From JAIVGV01 sp031425275 (GTDB lineage: Bacteria > Acidobacteriota > Blastocatellia > Pyrinomonadales > Pyrinomonadaceae): a DNA stretch of 64,000 nucleotides. Numbering within the stretch: position 1 is the stretch's first letter; the number at the start of each line of letters is the position of its first letter. Positions 37,639-46,008 of this stretch are shown here, piece after piece. The stretch lies in NCBI GenBank assembly GCA_031425275.1, contig JANPJA010000124.1:1-64000 (forward strand), read 5' to 3'. Both the position numbers and the translations under genes were made by a program. Under the pieces are notes generated by a model. It was given only the letters and a program-made list of their open reading frames with translations. It was not told the DNA's origin and ran no database searches.

Positions 37639-39189
37639 ATGAACAACAGCAGACGCAATTTCTTACGCCGCTCGTCGCTCCTCGCGGGCGCGGGGCTGGT
37701 CGCGGGCGCGCAGCAGCAGTCGGCGCGGGCGCAGCACGAAGGGCACACGATGCCGCCGAAGACGGAGAGCCGCGCGCCCGCCGCGCGGAACAACGCCGCC
37801 GCCCCGCCGCAAGTCGCTCTGGCGGCCGGCGTCGTCCCCGTCCAGACGCCCGACGTGCGCAATCTCGAATGGACGCTGGAGGGCGGCGTGAAGGTCTTCC
37901 ACCTCACGGCCGAAGTGGTCGAGACGGAACTCATTCCGGGGAAGAAAATTTTCGCCTGGGGCTACAACGGCAGCGTCCCCGGCCCGACCATCGAGGTCAA
38001 CGAGGGCGACCGCGTGCGCTTCGTCTTCCACAACAAGTTGCCGGAGGCGACGAGCGTCCACTGGCACGGACTCGAAGTGCCGATGGAGATGGACGGCGTG
38101 CCATACATGCCGCACCCGCCCGTCGAGACGGGGGGCATGTTCACCTACGAGTTCACGCTCCGGCAGAACGGCACGTTCTTCTACCACTCGCACATGGCGA
38201 TGCAGGAGATGATGGGCATGATCGGCCTCTTCATCATCCACCCGAAGCGCGCCCACGCCCCGCGCGTCGATAGAGACTTCGGCCTCATCCTGCAAGAGTG
38301 GGCGCTCCTGCCGAACAACCCCATCCCGAACAGTCTGGCGATGGAGTTCAACTGGCTGACCATCAACGGCAAGGCCGGCCCGGCGGCGACGCCGATGCTC
38401 GTCCGGCAGGGCGAGCGCGTGCGCATCAGGATGGTCAACCTCGGCATGGATCACCACCCGATGCACATCCACGGCAACCAGTTCTACGTGACGGGCACGG
38501 AGGGCGGGCGCGCGCCCGAATCGACGTGGTTCCCGCACAACACCGTCCTCGTCGGCGTGGCGCAAGCCCGCGATGTCGAGTTCGACGCCGTCCACGTCGG
38601 CGACTGGATGCTGCATTGTCACCTGCCGCACCACATGATGAACCAGATGGTCTCGATGGTCGGGCCGATGGGGCACGCGGGCCACGGCTCGCAGACGGGC
38701 AAAGGCATGGAAGAGGGGATGGGCGTCGTCCGGCAGGGCCACGCGCTCTCGGAAGACCTCGGCCCCGGCATGGGCCGCGGCATGGGGATGACGACGCAGG
38801 AGCGCAACGTCTCGAACGCCGTCGGCCCGCACCAGCAGCAGCAGCAGCAGGGGCAGCACGCCGGGCACGGCCAGCCGCCGCCGCAGACAACCGAGACGGG
38901 TAAGGGGGCCGCCGTCGGGCACGGCCAGCACCGTCTGTTGGGCGACGACTCGAGCCGGGGGAAGGTGCCCGGCTACCCGCAGGACATGGTCATGTTCATG
39001 GACGCGGAGGTGGCGAAGCCGGAGACCTACGGGCTACCGCCGGGCTGGACTGGCTCGATGATGGGGATGATGACGCTCGTGCGCGTCCTGCCCGCCGCGA
39101 CGTACGACGAGATTCAACGCCGCATCAGGGAAGGTATCTCGGAGCCGCCGCAGCAGAAGTCGGCGACGCCGCAGCACAAGCACGAGTAA
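37639..39189 (+). CDS. Two-domain multicopper oxidase (copper resistance type), Tat-exported
   Basis: The 516-residue product starts at the ATG at 37639, with AGGAG upstream. It has a Tat signal (SRRNFLRRSS) and starts the mature chain with QHEGH, as the upstream efflux protein does. Copper ligands are HWHG 141-144, HSH 183-185, HPMHIHG 273-279 and HCHLPHHMMNQM 326-337. These fall in only two cupredoxin domains (~75-205 and ~210-345), shorter than the usual three-domain CopA/CueO layout. Residues ~345-516 are a His/Met/Gln/Gly-rich extension (GHAGHGSQTG, GMGRGMGM). It probably oxidises Cu(I) or phenolics in the periplasm. Confidence 0.9.
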   Translation: MNNSRRNFLRRSSLLAGAGLVAGAQQQSARAQHEGHTMPPKTESRAPAARNNAAAPPQVALAAGVVPVQTPDVRNLEWTLEGGVKVFHLTAEVVETELIPGKKIFAWGYNGSVPGPTIEVNEGDRVRFVFHNKLPEATSVHWHGLEVPMEMDGVPYMPHPPVETGGMFTYEFTLRQNGTFFYHSHMAMQEMMGMIGLFIIHPKRAHAPRVDRDFGLILQEWALLPNNPIPNSLAMEFNWLTINGKAGPAATPMLVRQGERVRIRMVNLGMDHHPMHIHGNQFYVTGTEGGRAPESTWFPHNTVLVGVAQARDVEFDAVHVGDWMLHCHLPHHMMNQMVSMVGPMGHAGHGSQTGKGMEEGMGVVRQGHALSEDLGPGMGRGMGMTTQERNVSNAVGPHQQQQQQGQHAGHGQPPPQTTETGKGAAVGHGQHRLLGDDSSRGKVPGYPQDMVMFMDAEVAKPETYGLPPGWTGSMMGMMTLVRVLPAATYDEIQRRIREGISEPPQQKSATPQHKHE

Positions 39190-39205
39190 GTCGTCGAAGA
39201 AAATT

Positions 39206-39362
39206 TAACCACAGAGGACACGGAGGAACTCGGAGGGAAGACAGAGGAAAGTTGATCTGATATTTCAAATCTGAAATCTCGGATTATCGTTTTCAAATCT
39301 GAAATCTCGGATCATCTCTTCTCCGTCCTGCCTCCGTGTCCCCCCGTGTCCTCTGTGGTTAA
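39206..39362. repeat. Inverted word repeat (ACCACAGAGGACACGGAG type)
   Basis: The left arm TTAACCACAGAGGACACGGA at 39205-39224 is answered by TGTCCTCTGTGGTTAA ending at 39362. Inside lie two direct copies of TTTCAAATCTGAAATCTCGG (about 39261 and 39292). It separates the convergent oxidase gene and msrQ. Confidence 0.8.
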
Positions 39363-39376
39363 TTCGTTTTGTGTCT

Positions 39377-39988
39377 TTATCGTGAGAGCGAGAGCGGGTT
39401 GGCTTTGGGGGTCGAGCGCGCGGCGAACAGCCGGTAGCCGAGCAGCACGGCCAGCACGGCGGCGAAGACGAGCGGCTTGGTGGTGTCCGACTTGACGAGG
39501 AGGTAGAAGTGGAACGCGCCCGCCGCGGCCGAGACGTAGATGAGTTTGTGCAGCTTGGCCCAACGCTTCCCGCCGAGCCGCTTGATCATGCCGTTCGTCG
39601 AGGTGACGGCGAGCGGGATCATCAGGAAGAAGCCGAGCATCCCGACGAGGATGAACCGCCGCCGCCACACGTCCGACGCGATCTCGGAGAGGTCGAAGGC
39701 CTTGTCGAACCAGACGTAGGCGAGGAGGTGGAGCACGCCGTAGAAGAAGGCGTAGAGGCCGAGCGTCCGGCGCAGCCGCACGAGCCACTGCGCGCCCGTC
39801 CACTTCCGCAGCGGCGTGACGGCGAGCGTGAGCAGCAGGAAGAGGAGCGTGAGCGTGCCCGTCGCGCGCGTCATGAAGGCGAGCGGGCTCGCGCCGAGCC
39901 GCCCGCCCCGCCAGTCCCACGCGAGCAGCGCGAGCGGCACGAGGCAGTTGACGAAGACGAGCAGTTTGTAAAACTTGATGTCCTTCAT
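39377..39988 (-). CDS. msrQ: MsrQ, heme membrane subunit of periplasmic Met-sulfoxide reductase
   Basis: The 203-residue protein is a six-TM ferric-reductase-like cytochrome b that delivers electrons from the quinone pool or flavin to MsrP. Heme-ligand His lie in LYAFFYGVLHLLAYVWFD and KRWAKLHKLIYVSAAAGAFH, as in YedZ/MsrQ. The length is normal. It follows msrP on the same strand, separated by 172 bp that hold nine heptamer copies ending about 16 bp before this ATG. No clear ribosome site is visible. Confidence 0.93.
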   Translation of the reverse strand: MKDIKFYKLLVFVNCLVPLALLAWDWRGGRLGASPLAFMTRATGTLTLLFLLLTLAVTPLRKWTGAQWLVRLRRTLGLYAFFYGVLHLLAYVWFDKAFDLSEIASDVWRRRFILVGMLGFFLMIPLAVTSTNGMIKRLGGKRWAKLHKLIYVSAAAGAFHFYLLVKSDTTKPLVFAAVLAVLLGYRLFAARSTPKANPLSLSR

Positions 39989-40003
39989 AAGGAAGGTGTC
40001 GGT

Positions 40004-40066
40004 GGTCAGTGGTCAGTGGTCAGTGGTCAGTGGTCAGTGGTCAGTGGTCAGTGGTCAGTGGTCAGT
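40004..40066. repeat. Nine perfect copies of heptamer TGGTCAG
   Basis: Nine uninterrupted TGGTCAG units run from 40004 to 40066, just upstream of the msrQ start. Complementary CTGACCAC words occur at about 40130-40155 beside the msrP stop, so the run is one arm of an imperfect inverted repeat. Confidence 0.95.
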
Positions 40067-40160
40067 GGTTCGTGCCTGACGACCGGCGCGCCGTGTGATC
40101 ACGTTCGAGGTTCAGAAGCTCGTAAAAACAACTGACCACGGATGACTGACCACTGACGGC

Positions 40161-41126
40161 TCAGAAGTTTCGCCGTAAGTCCATCCCCGCGTAGAGGCCC
40201 GCGACTTCCGCGGCGTAGCCGTTGAACAGGAGGGTGGGCCGCCGCCCCCACTCGCCGATCCGCTCCTCCGTGGCCTGACTCCAGCGCGGGTGCGGCACGT
40301 CGGGGTTGCCGTTCGAGTAGAAGCCGTACTCGTCCGCCGCGGCCAGATTCCACGACGTCGGCGGCACGTCGCGCACGAGCGTGATGCGCACGATCGACTT
40401 GATGCTCTTGAAGCCGTACTTCCACGGCACGACCAGACGGACGGGCGCGCCGTTCTGCGAGGGCAGCGGCTGGCCGTAGAGTCCCGTGGCGAGAGTCGCG
40501 AGCGGGTGCATCGCCTCGTCGAGCCGGAGTCCTTCGACGTAGGGCCAGTCGAGCGCGCGGGTCTGCGGGATGCCCTTCTTCGCCCGGTCGTTCGCGGTCT
40601 CGAAGGCGACGTAAGCGGCGTCGCCCTTAGGCTCGACCTGCTTGAGCAGTTCCGCGAGCGGGAAGCCGAGCCACGGGATGACCATCGACCAGCCCTCGAC
40701 GCAGCGGAAGCGATAGACGCGATCTTCTTGCGGCGCGAGCTTTAGTAGCTCGTCGAGATCGAAAACCTTCGGCTTGTGCACCAGCCCGTCCACGGCGACG
40801 GCCCACGGGCGCGTGATCAGTTTTTGCGCGCGTTTGGCGGGCGAGTATTTGTCGGTGCCGAACTCGTAGAAGTTGTTATAGCCGGTGACGCTTTTGTATT
40901 CGGTGACGGGCTCGCCCGCCGGGGCGGCCGGGGCGAACCGCTCCGGTTCGAGCGCGGGCGGGACGGGCTGCCCGATGTCGGGCGCGAGGAGTTGGCGGTA
41001 GAGCAGCCCGGTCGCGGCGACCGAGCCGGCCAGCGCCGCGCCGCGCACGAAGAGGCGGCGGCTCAGGTAAGTCTTCTGATCCGTGATCTCGCTGCCCTTG
41101 ATCAATTTCGGCTGCTGGTTTGCCAT
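40161..41126 (-). CDS. msrP: MsrP, molybdopterin-dependent protein-Met-sulfoxide reductase
   Basis: The 321-residue product starts at the ATG at 41126. A Tat signal (LSRRLFVRGAAL, ~21-33) exports the cofactor-loaded enzyme. The Mo-ligating Cys is Cys142 in VYRFRCVEGWSMVIPW, and the sulfite-oxidase-like fold is evident (APVRLVVPWKYGFKSIKSIV). It repairs oxidised Met in periplasmic proteins using electrons from MsrQ. It lies between msrB and msrQ on one strand, a methionine-repair unit for both compartments. Length and motifs are typical of YedY/MsrP. Confidence 0.95.
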   Translation of the reverse strand: MANQQPKLIKGSEITDQKTYLSRRLFVRGAALAGSVAATGLLYRQLLAPDIGQPVPPALEPERFAPAAPAGEPVTEYKSVTGYNNFYEFGTDKYSPAKRAQKLITRPWAVAVDGLVHKPKVFDLDELLKLAPQEDRVYRFRCVEGWSMVIPWLGFPLAELLKQVEPKGDAAYVAFETANDRAKKGIPQTRALDWPYVEGLRLDEAMHPLATLATGLYGQPLPSQNGAPVRLVVPWKYGFKSIKSIVRITLVRDVPPTSWNLAAADEYGFYSNGNPDVPHPRWSQATEERIGEWGRRPTLLFNGYAAEVAGLYAGMDLRRNF

Positions 41127-41221
41127 CGCGCGCTCGTCTTCTGCTCCTCCCCCCACTTCGATGCCGCGCGGGTCGCGGCGCGTGTGGAGAGTTCGTCACC
41201 CGCGTCTGTCGAAAGCGTCCG

Positions 41222-41623
41222 TCACTCGGACTTCTTCTCGAACCGGAGCGCGGCGGAGTTGATGCAGTAGCGCAGGCCGGTCGGGGCGGGGCCGTCGGGG
41301 AAGACGTGGCCGAGGTGCGCGCCGCAGCGCGAGCAGGTGGTCTCCGTGCGCGTCATGCCGTGGCTGGTATCGGACACGTCCTCGACGCTCCCCGGCGCGG
41401 CCGGCTCGTAGAAACTCGGCCAGCCCGAACCGGACTCGTACTTCGTCTCCGAGCTGAACACCTCCTGCCCGCACGCGACGCACAGGTAAGTGCCCTCGTC
41501 CTTGTGCCGGTAATACTCGCCCGTGAACGCGCGCTCCGTCCCCTTCTGCCGCGTGACCTGATACTGCTCCGGCGTCAGCTCCCGCCGCCACTCCTCGTCC
41601 GTCTTCTCGATCCTGTCGGCCAT
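41222..41623 (-). CDS. msrB: MsrB, peptide-methionine (R)-S-oxide reductase
   Basis: The 133-residue enzyme reduces the R epimer of Met sulfoxide with thioredoxin. Catalytic Cys120 lies in LRYCINSAALRF. The zinc site is two CxxC pairs (Cys48/51 and 97/100). Other family words are GSGWPSFYEP and HLGHVFPDGP. No signal peptide, so it is cytosolic, unlike the adjacent MsrP/MsrQ. It is 95 bp upstream of msrP on the same strand and probably co-transcribed. Confidence 0.97.
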   Translation of the reverse strand: MADRIEKTDEEWRRELTPEQYQVTRQKGTERAFTGEYYRHKDEGTYLCVACGQEVFSSETKYESGSGWPSFYEPAAPGSVEDVSDTSHGMTRTETTCSRCGAHLGHVFPDGPAPTGLRYCINSAALRFEKKSE

Positions 41624-41711
41624 TTTTTCGTCCCCCTTAGTTAACCGACTTTACGCGCCGTCGCGCCGTTACAGATTGTCTCGCCGCGCTAACATGAATT
41701 GAGCATGGTTC

Positions 41712-43055
41712 TCACCGACTGCTCGATCTCCGGCCCTGTGATTCGGCGCGGGCCTGTCCGCCCGCGCCGCCGATGAAGGACTCGCGGATGACGGCGGCGG
41801 CCACCGCGCGCTGTCCCGCCGCGTTCCAGTGCGTGTCGTCGCGCCACCAGAGCAGCGCGCCCGTCTCCGCGAAGGCGCGCCCCGACGCCTCCGCCAGCGG
41901 CGGCTTCAAATCCAGAAAGCGAAACTCCTGTTGCGCGCTCAACTCCCGCATCACGACGGAGAAGCCAGACGGCCCCGTGTCCGCAGACCACGGAGGCGCG
42001 CCGTCGAGCGCCCAAGCGTACACCTCCTCCTTGCTCGGGACGAGCGCCACCATGACTGTCAGGCCCCTCTCCCCGGCCAGCCTCCGCATCGCGCCCAGCG
42101 TGGCCTTCAGGCTCTCGAAGTTCGGGTGTCGCCTCACCTCTTCCGCCGTGCGGCCCCTGCGCTCGGCGTAAGGGCCGTAGAAGAGCATGTGCCGCCCGTC
42201 AACGAACGGCCGCTCGATGACCAGCCCCGCCGACCCCGGCCTCAGCAGGCGGCGCACGGGCGAGCGCTCCCGGAAATCTTTGAAGCCGGTGACGAGCCGC
42301 GTGCGCCAGCCGGGCGGCGCGGGCCGCGGGTCGGCCAGTTCCGGGTGGTACGGCTCGTCGAGGTCGTTGCCCGTGAAGACGAGCCACAGGACGCAAGTCC
42401 CCGCGCGCGTCTTTAACCGGCGGCCTTCGATCACGAGGTTGGCGTATTGCTGCCCGGGGTTTTCTCTGGAGACCGACAGGTTATAGGTGTTCAGGCCGTA
42501 GTCGCGCGCGAGCACGCCGCTCACCGTGTCGGCTTGCGTCGTCCCGCCGGCGACGCCGAACGAGTCGCCGAGCACGATCACGTCGAGCGGGCGCGCTTCC
42601 GCGCCCGCGCCGCGCGGTTCGTTCCTGAAGCCGTGGGCGTCGGTCACGAACTCGACGCGCCGCATCTCGCGCCAATCCTTACGCCCCGACGCGCCCGCGA
42701 GGTCTCCGTAGGTGTCCCACTCCGACGACACGTCGGCGGCGTAACGATGGAGGAGCGGCAGCGGGGGCCAGGCGCTGAGAAAACGCTCGGTGGGCCTGAC
42801 CTCGAACAGGTGAAAATACAGCGGGCGCAAACAGAGGTCGCAGAGTGTCACGGCGAGGCAACCCGAGAGCATGACGAGCGCGGCGCGTTTGAGGCGGAGC
42901 GGGCGCGCGGGGCCGAAGGCGTAGGCGGCGAAGATCAGCACCGCGCCCGACGCCAGCGCGTACCAAAAGGCGGGCACTGCCCCGACGACGACGGGGGAGA
43001 AGCAAACCGCTCCCAGCAACACCCACAGGAGCCGGCGGCGTGAGAACACGATCAT
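41712..43055 (-). CDS. Membrane-anchored SGNH/AlgJ-like hydrolase or acyltransferase
   Basis: The 447-residue protein has three N-terminal TM helices (~8-30, 32-48, 55-75). The periplasmic SGNH domain has the block I nucleophile in VIVLGDSFGVAGG, a GxND-like LVFTGNDLDEP, and a C-terminal DDTHWNAAGQ, the Asp/His pair of AlgJ/AlgX-type polysaccharide O-acetyltransferases. It probably modifies or de-acylates an exopolysaccharide or lipid. No polysaccharide operon is adjacent. The C-terminus is basic. Confidence 0.8.
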   Translation of the reverse strand: MIVFSRRRLLWVLLGAVCFSPVVVGAVPAFWYALASGAVLIFAAYAFGPARPLRLKRAALVMLSGCLAVTLCDLCLRPLYFHLFEVRPTERFLSAWPPLPLLHRYAADVSSEWDTYGDLAGASGRKDWREMRRVEFVTDAHGFRNEPRGAGAEARPLDVIVLGDSFGVAGGTTQADTVSGVLARDYGLNTYNLSVSRENPGQQYANLVIEGRRLKTRAGTCVLWLVFTGNDLDEPYHPELADPRPAPPGWRTRLVTGFKDFRERSPVRRLLRPGSAGLVIERPFVDGRHMLFYGPYAERRGRTAEEVRRHPNFESLKATLGAMRRLAGERGLTVMVALVPSKEEVYAWALDGAPPWSADTGPSGFSVVMRELSAQQEFRFLDLKPPLAEASGRAFAETGALLWWRDDTHWNAAGQRAVAAAVIRESFIGGAGGQARAESQGRRSSSR

Positions 43056-43251
43056 GGCACGAATCTACTGCAAAGCCGGCGGGGTGTGAAGTGGAGCGTT
43101 CAACTTCTGTGCTTGCCGGCTCGCGCCGGAACCGGCAACCGGCCGGCGCAAAGTTACCCTGTGATTAGCGGCGTCATGTACCATACGATGCGATAGCCAT
43201 GCGGCGGGCGGCGAAGCCCGTTCGGGTGATGCGAGACAGCAAGGCGCGTTG

Positions 43252-44538
43252 ATGATGCTCGACGATAGGAATCAGGCGGGATACGCGGACTACGCGGCCT
43301 TCGCGCGCGCCGTGTATGAAACCGGCGTGCTCTCCGACCCGTGGTTTGACGGCCGCGAGCGCTTCGGGATGCGCGGCGTCGTGCTCGCGCCGCGCCTCGC
43401 GCGCGAGTTGGCCGAAGCCGCCGAGCGCGTCGCCTACGTGCATCAGGAGTTGGTGGATATTCTGTTCGAGCACCCGCCGCTGCTCGCCGACTTCTATCAT
43501 TTGACCGAGTGCCAGCAGGCGATGTGGGAGTCGGCGGGCGGCCTCTGGCACGGCATGGCGCGGGCCGATCTGTTCGTCTGCGAGGACGGCCGGATCACCT
43601 GTTGCGAGCTTAACAGCGACACGCCTTCCGGCCAGCCCGAGGCGGTGCTGCTCAACCGCCTGCTGCGCGATTCGCAAAGCGTGGGGCGGGCGGAAGTCGA
43701 TGACCCGAACGCTTCGATGGGCGAGCGCTACGTCGGGATGCTGCGCGAGAGCCACGCCAAAAGTACGGATCGGCCGCTCGCGACCGTGGGGGTAATTTAC
43801 CCGACGGAGTTGACCGAAGATTTGGCATTGATTACGCTCCTCACCCGCTGGCTCGAGGCGGCGGGCTTCGCGGTCGTCGCCGGCTCGCCGTTTAATTTGC
43901 GGCGGACGGCGCGCGGGGTCGAGGTGCTGGGCGTCCACGTCGATTTGATCGTGCGCCACTACAAAACTGATTGGTGGGGCGAGCGCGTGCCCGTCTGGAA
44001 GGACGCGGCCGACTACCCCGACCCCGAACCGCTCTACGACGCGCTCGGCGCGCTGCTCGCCGCCGAGTCGAACGGCGAGGTCACGGTGGTCAACCCCTTC
44101 GGCTCGGTCGTCACGCAGAACAAGTTGTCGCTGGCCTTCATGTGGGAGGAGCAGGAGCGGTTCTCGCCGCGCGCGCGCGCGTGGATTCGTCAGTACATTC
44201 CTGAAACCTTTCGCCTGACGAGCCTCGACCCGCACCGGCTGCGCAACGAGCAGGACGGTTGGGTCATCAAAAGTAATTACGGGTGCGAAGGCGAGGAGAC
44301 GGTGTGCGGGCCTTTCGTCAGCCGGGAGGTGTGGGAGAAAACTTTAGCGCAGGCGCACGCGCGGCAGTTCGTCGCCCAGCGATTCTTTCGCGTCAAGGCC
44401 GACGAAAGTGAAAGATTGGCGAACTACGGCGTATATTTAATAGGCGGCACGGCCGGCGGGTACTTCACGCGGTTGTCGCGACAGAGTACGGGCTACGGGG
44501 CGGTGACGGTGCCGACTTACGTCGCGCGGCAGGAGTAG
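43252..44538 (+). CDS. Glutathionylspermidine-synthase-like ATP-grasp ligase
   Basis: The 428-residue protein is read from the first of two adjacent ATGs (43252). Family words are visible: LFVCEDGRITCCELNSDTPS (substrate and Mg region, ~110-130), NPFGSVVTQNKLSLAF (~283), and the ATP-binding VIKSNYGCEGEETVCGPF (~342). No amidase domain is present, so it matches the synthase-only YgiC/YjfC type, which forms an amide bond between a carboxylate and an amine or peptide. It heads a four-gene plus-strand cluster ending in DUF350, as in E. coli yjf/ygi loci. The true substrate is unknown. Confidence 0.88.
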   Translation: MMLDDRNQAGYADYAAFARAVYETGVLSDPWFDGRERFGMRGVVLAPRLARELAEAAERVAYVHQELVDILFEHPPLLADFYHLTECQQAMWESAGGLWHGMARADLFVCEDGRITCCELNSDTPSGQPEAVLLNRLLRDSQSVGRAEVDDPNASMGERYVGMLRESHAKSTDRPLATVGVIYPTELTEDLALITLLTRWLEAAGFAVVAGSPFNLRRTARGVEVLGVHVDLIVRHYKTDWWGERVPVWKDAADYPDPEPLYDALGALLAAESNGEVTVVNPFGSVVTQNKLSLAFMWEEQERFSPRARAWIRQYIPETFRLTSLDPHRLRNEQDGWVIKSNYGCEGEETVCGPFVSREVWEKTLAQAHARQFVAQRFFRVKADESERLANYGVYLIGGTAGGYFTRLSRQSTGYGAVTVPTYVARQE

Positions 44539-44546
44539 GGGGTCGT

Positions 44547-45953
44547 ATGGAAGAGAATGACGGCGGGAAAAAGTTGACGGGCGCGAGTCGCATTAACCGG
44601 CGGGAGCGCGTCGAGGGGGGCGAGCCGAAGCCGTGGTGGCAATCGTCGCGGCGGAGATTCATCGTCGGCGGCGCGGCCGTCGCCACGGTCGCCGCGGCCG
44701 GGGGCGGCATCTGGTGGGCGTCGCGCGACGACACGAGCGATGTGGAAAAGGACTCGCTGGATTTACAGCGGGCGCAGGGCTGGAACGTCGGCTCCGAAGA
44801 AAAGACTTTGACCGTGCCCGACGCGCGGACGGCCGACTCGCAGGGGCGTGACGGCTGGAAGAGATATTTGGATTCGTCCGCCCTGCTCGGCGCGTTCCAG
44901 CCGAAGTCGGAGGAGTGGTTGCCGTTCTTCGTGCCGACGCTCATCCAGTCGCTCCAGTCCGAGTCGTTGCGCGCTCAGCTCGTCCCCACGTTCACGCCCG
45001 GCATGAAAGATTCTTACGGGCGCGGGCAGATGATCGCCAGAGATTTTCTCGCCAACGCGCAGAACCCGGCGGAGACGGCCATCATCGTCGATCTGCCGGG
45101 GCGAGACAGCGTCGCCCTCGGCGCGGGGCTGGCCGAGGCGGCGCGTCTGATCGTCACGTTCGACAACTTCCCGCACCCGCTCGGCGTCGTCCCCTCGCAC
45201 GAGACGCTGGCGGCGATGCTCTACTACGCCGGCGAGATCGAAGCCAAACAAGCGGCGGCCCCGGCGCAGGCCGCGCCGGTTTTTCTCCTCGACTCGAAAC
45301 GGTTGGAGACTTACACGGACGCCGACACGCAGTTCGACAACCGGTATCTGGCGAAGCTCCCGTCCGCCCAGAAACTTCAGGAGATGAACGTCAAGTCCGT
45401 CATCTACGTGGTGCCCGACCGCACGCGCACGGAGGAACTCGACGACCTCAACGAGGACTTCGTGGAGTACAAGAGTAAGAACTTGAACGTGGCGATACTG
45501 CCGATGAGCGACTTCGTCGCCGCCGAGGGTGCGGGCGCGGCGGGCGAGTGGAGCGACGGCAGTCCCCGCGCCGAAGGCGAGCGGCGTTACTACTACGGCG
45601 GGAGCCCGGGGTTCCACCCCTTTTTCTTTTTCTACTACCCATTCTATAGCCCCCGCGCCTCGTACATGAGCCGCTACCCCGGTTACGCTGGCGGGCGCGC
45701 CCCGTCCGCCGCCCCGCTGTCGCCGCCGAGATACGTCCCGGCCCCGCGCCCCACGATGTTCGCCGGCTCGCGCATCGGCGGCCGGGTCGCCGCGGGGGTG
45801 GGCCGCAGCAAGCCGAGCGGCTTCGGCCGCACTACGGTGCGCGTCGGCTCGTCGGGCGGCGTCGTCGGCACGCGCGCAGGGAGAAGCGGCTATTACTCGC
45901 CGGGCAGATCGGGATCGTTCGGACGCAGCGGCGGCGGCGCGTCGGGCGGGTGA
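44547..45953 (+). CDS. RR-signal protein with Gly/Ser/Arg-rich C-terminus, ATP-grasp cluster partner
   Basis: The 468-residue product starts 8 bp after the ligase gene. A basic N-terminus leads to a twin-Arg-like signal (SSRRRFIVGGAAVATVAAAG, ~33-52), so it is membrane-anchored or exported. A folded domain spans ~75-330 (FLDSKRLETYT-like strands, AKQAAAPAQAAPVFLLDSKR). An aromatic patch (FHPFFFFYYPFYSP, ~352) precedes a C-terminal tail of Gly/Ser/Arg/Phe words (SGFGRTTVRVG, GSFGRSGGG). The tail and position recall YgiB/YjfM (DUF1190), the usual partner of YgiC, but the homology is only inferred. It could be the substrate or scaffold of the ligase. Confidence 0.7.
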   Translation: MEENDGGKKLTGASRINRRERVEGGEPKPWWQSSRRRFIVGGAAVATVAAAGGGIWWASRDDTSDVEKDSLDLQRAQGWNVGSEEKTLTVPDARTADSQGRDGWKRYLDSSALLGAFQPKSEEWLPFFVPTLIQSLQSESLRAQLVPTFTPGMKDSYGRGQMIARDFLANAQNPAETAIIVDLPGRDSVALGAGLAEAARLIVTFDNFPHPLGVVPSHETLAAMLYYAGEIEAKQAAAPAQAAPVFLLDSKRLETYTDADTQFDNRYLAKLPSAQKLQEMNVKSVIYVVPDRTRTEELDDLNEDFVEYKSKNLNVAILPMSDFVAAEGAGAAGEWSDGSPRAEGERRYYYGGSPGFHPFFFFYYPFYSPRASYMSRYPGYAGGRAPSAAPLSPPRYVPAPRPTMFAGSRIGGRVAAGVGRSKPSGFGRTTVRVGSSGGVVGTRAGRSGYYSPGRSGSFGRSGGGASGG

Positions 45954-46008
45954 GCGCCGTGACGCGATCCGCGAGCGGGGTGGCGGCGCGCTCGGTCGGG
46001 CCGCGGGG

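Noticed and set aside
40004..40066. CRISPR array
   Set aside because: The units are 7 bp, tandem and spacer-less; no cas genes are in the window.
43174..44235. 353-codon minus-strand frame antisense to the ATP-grasp ligase
   Set aside because: The plus strand carries clear ligase motifs; the antisense frame is Arg/Val/His-rich and featureless.
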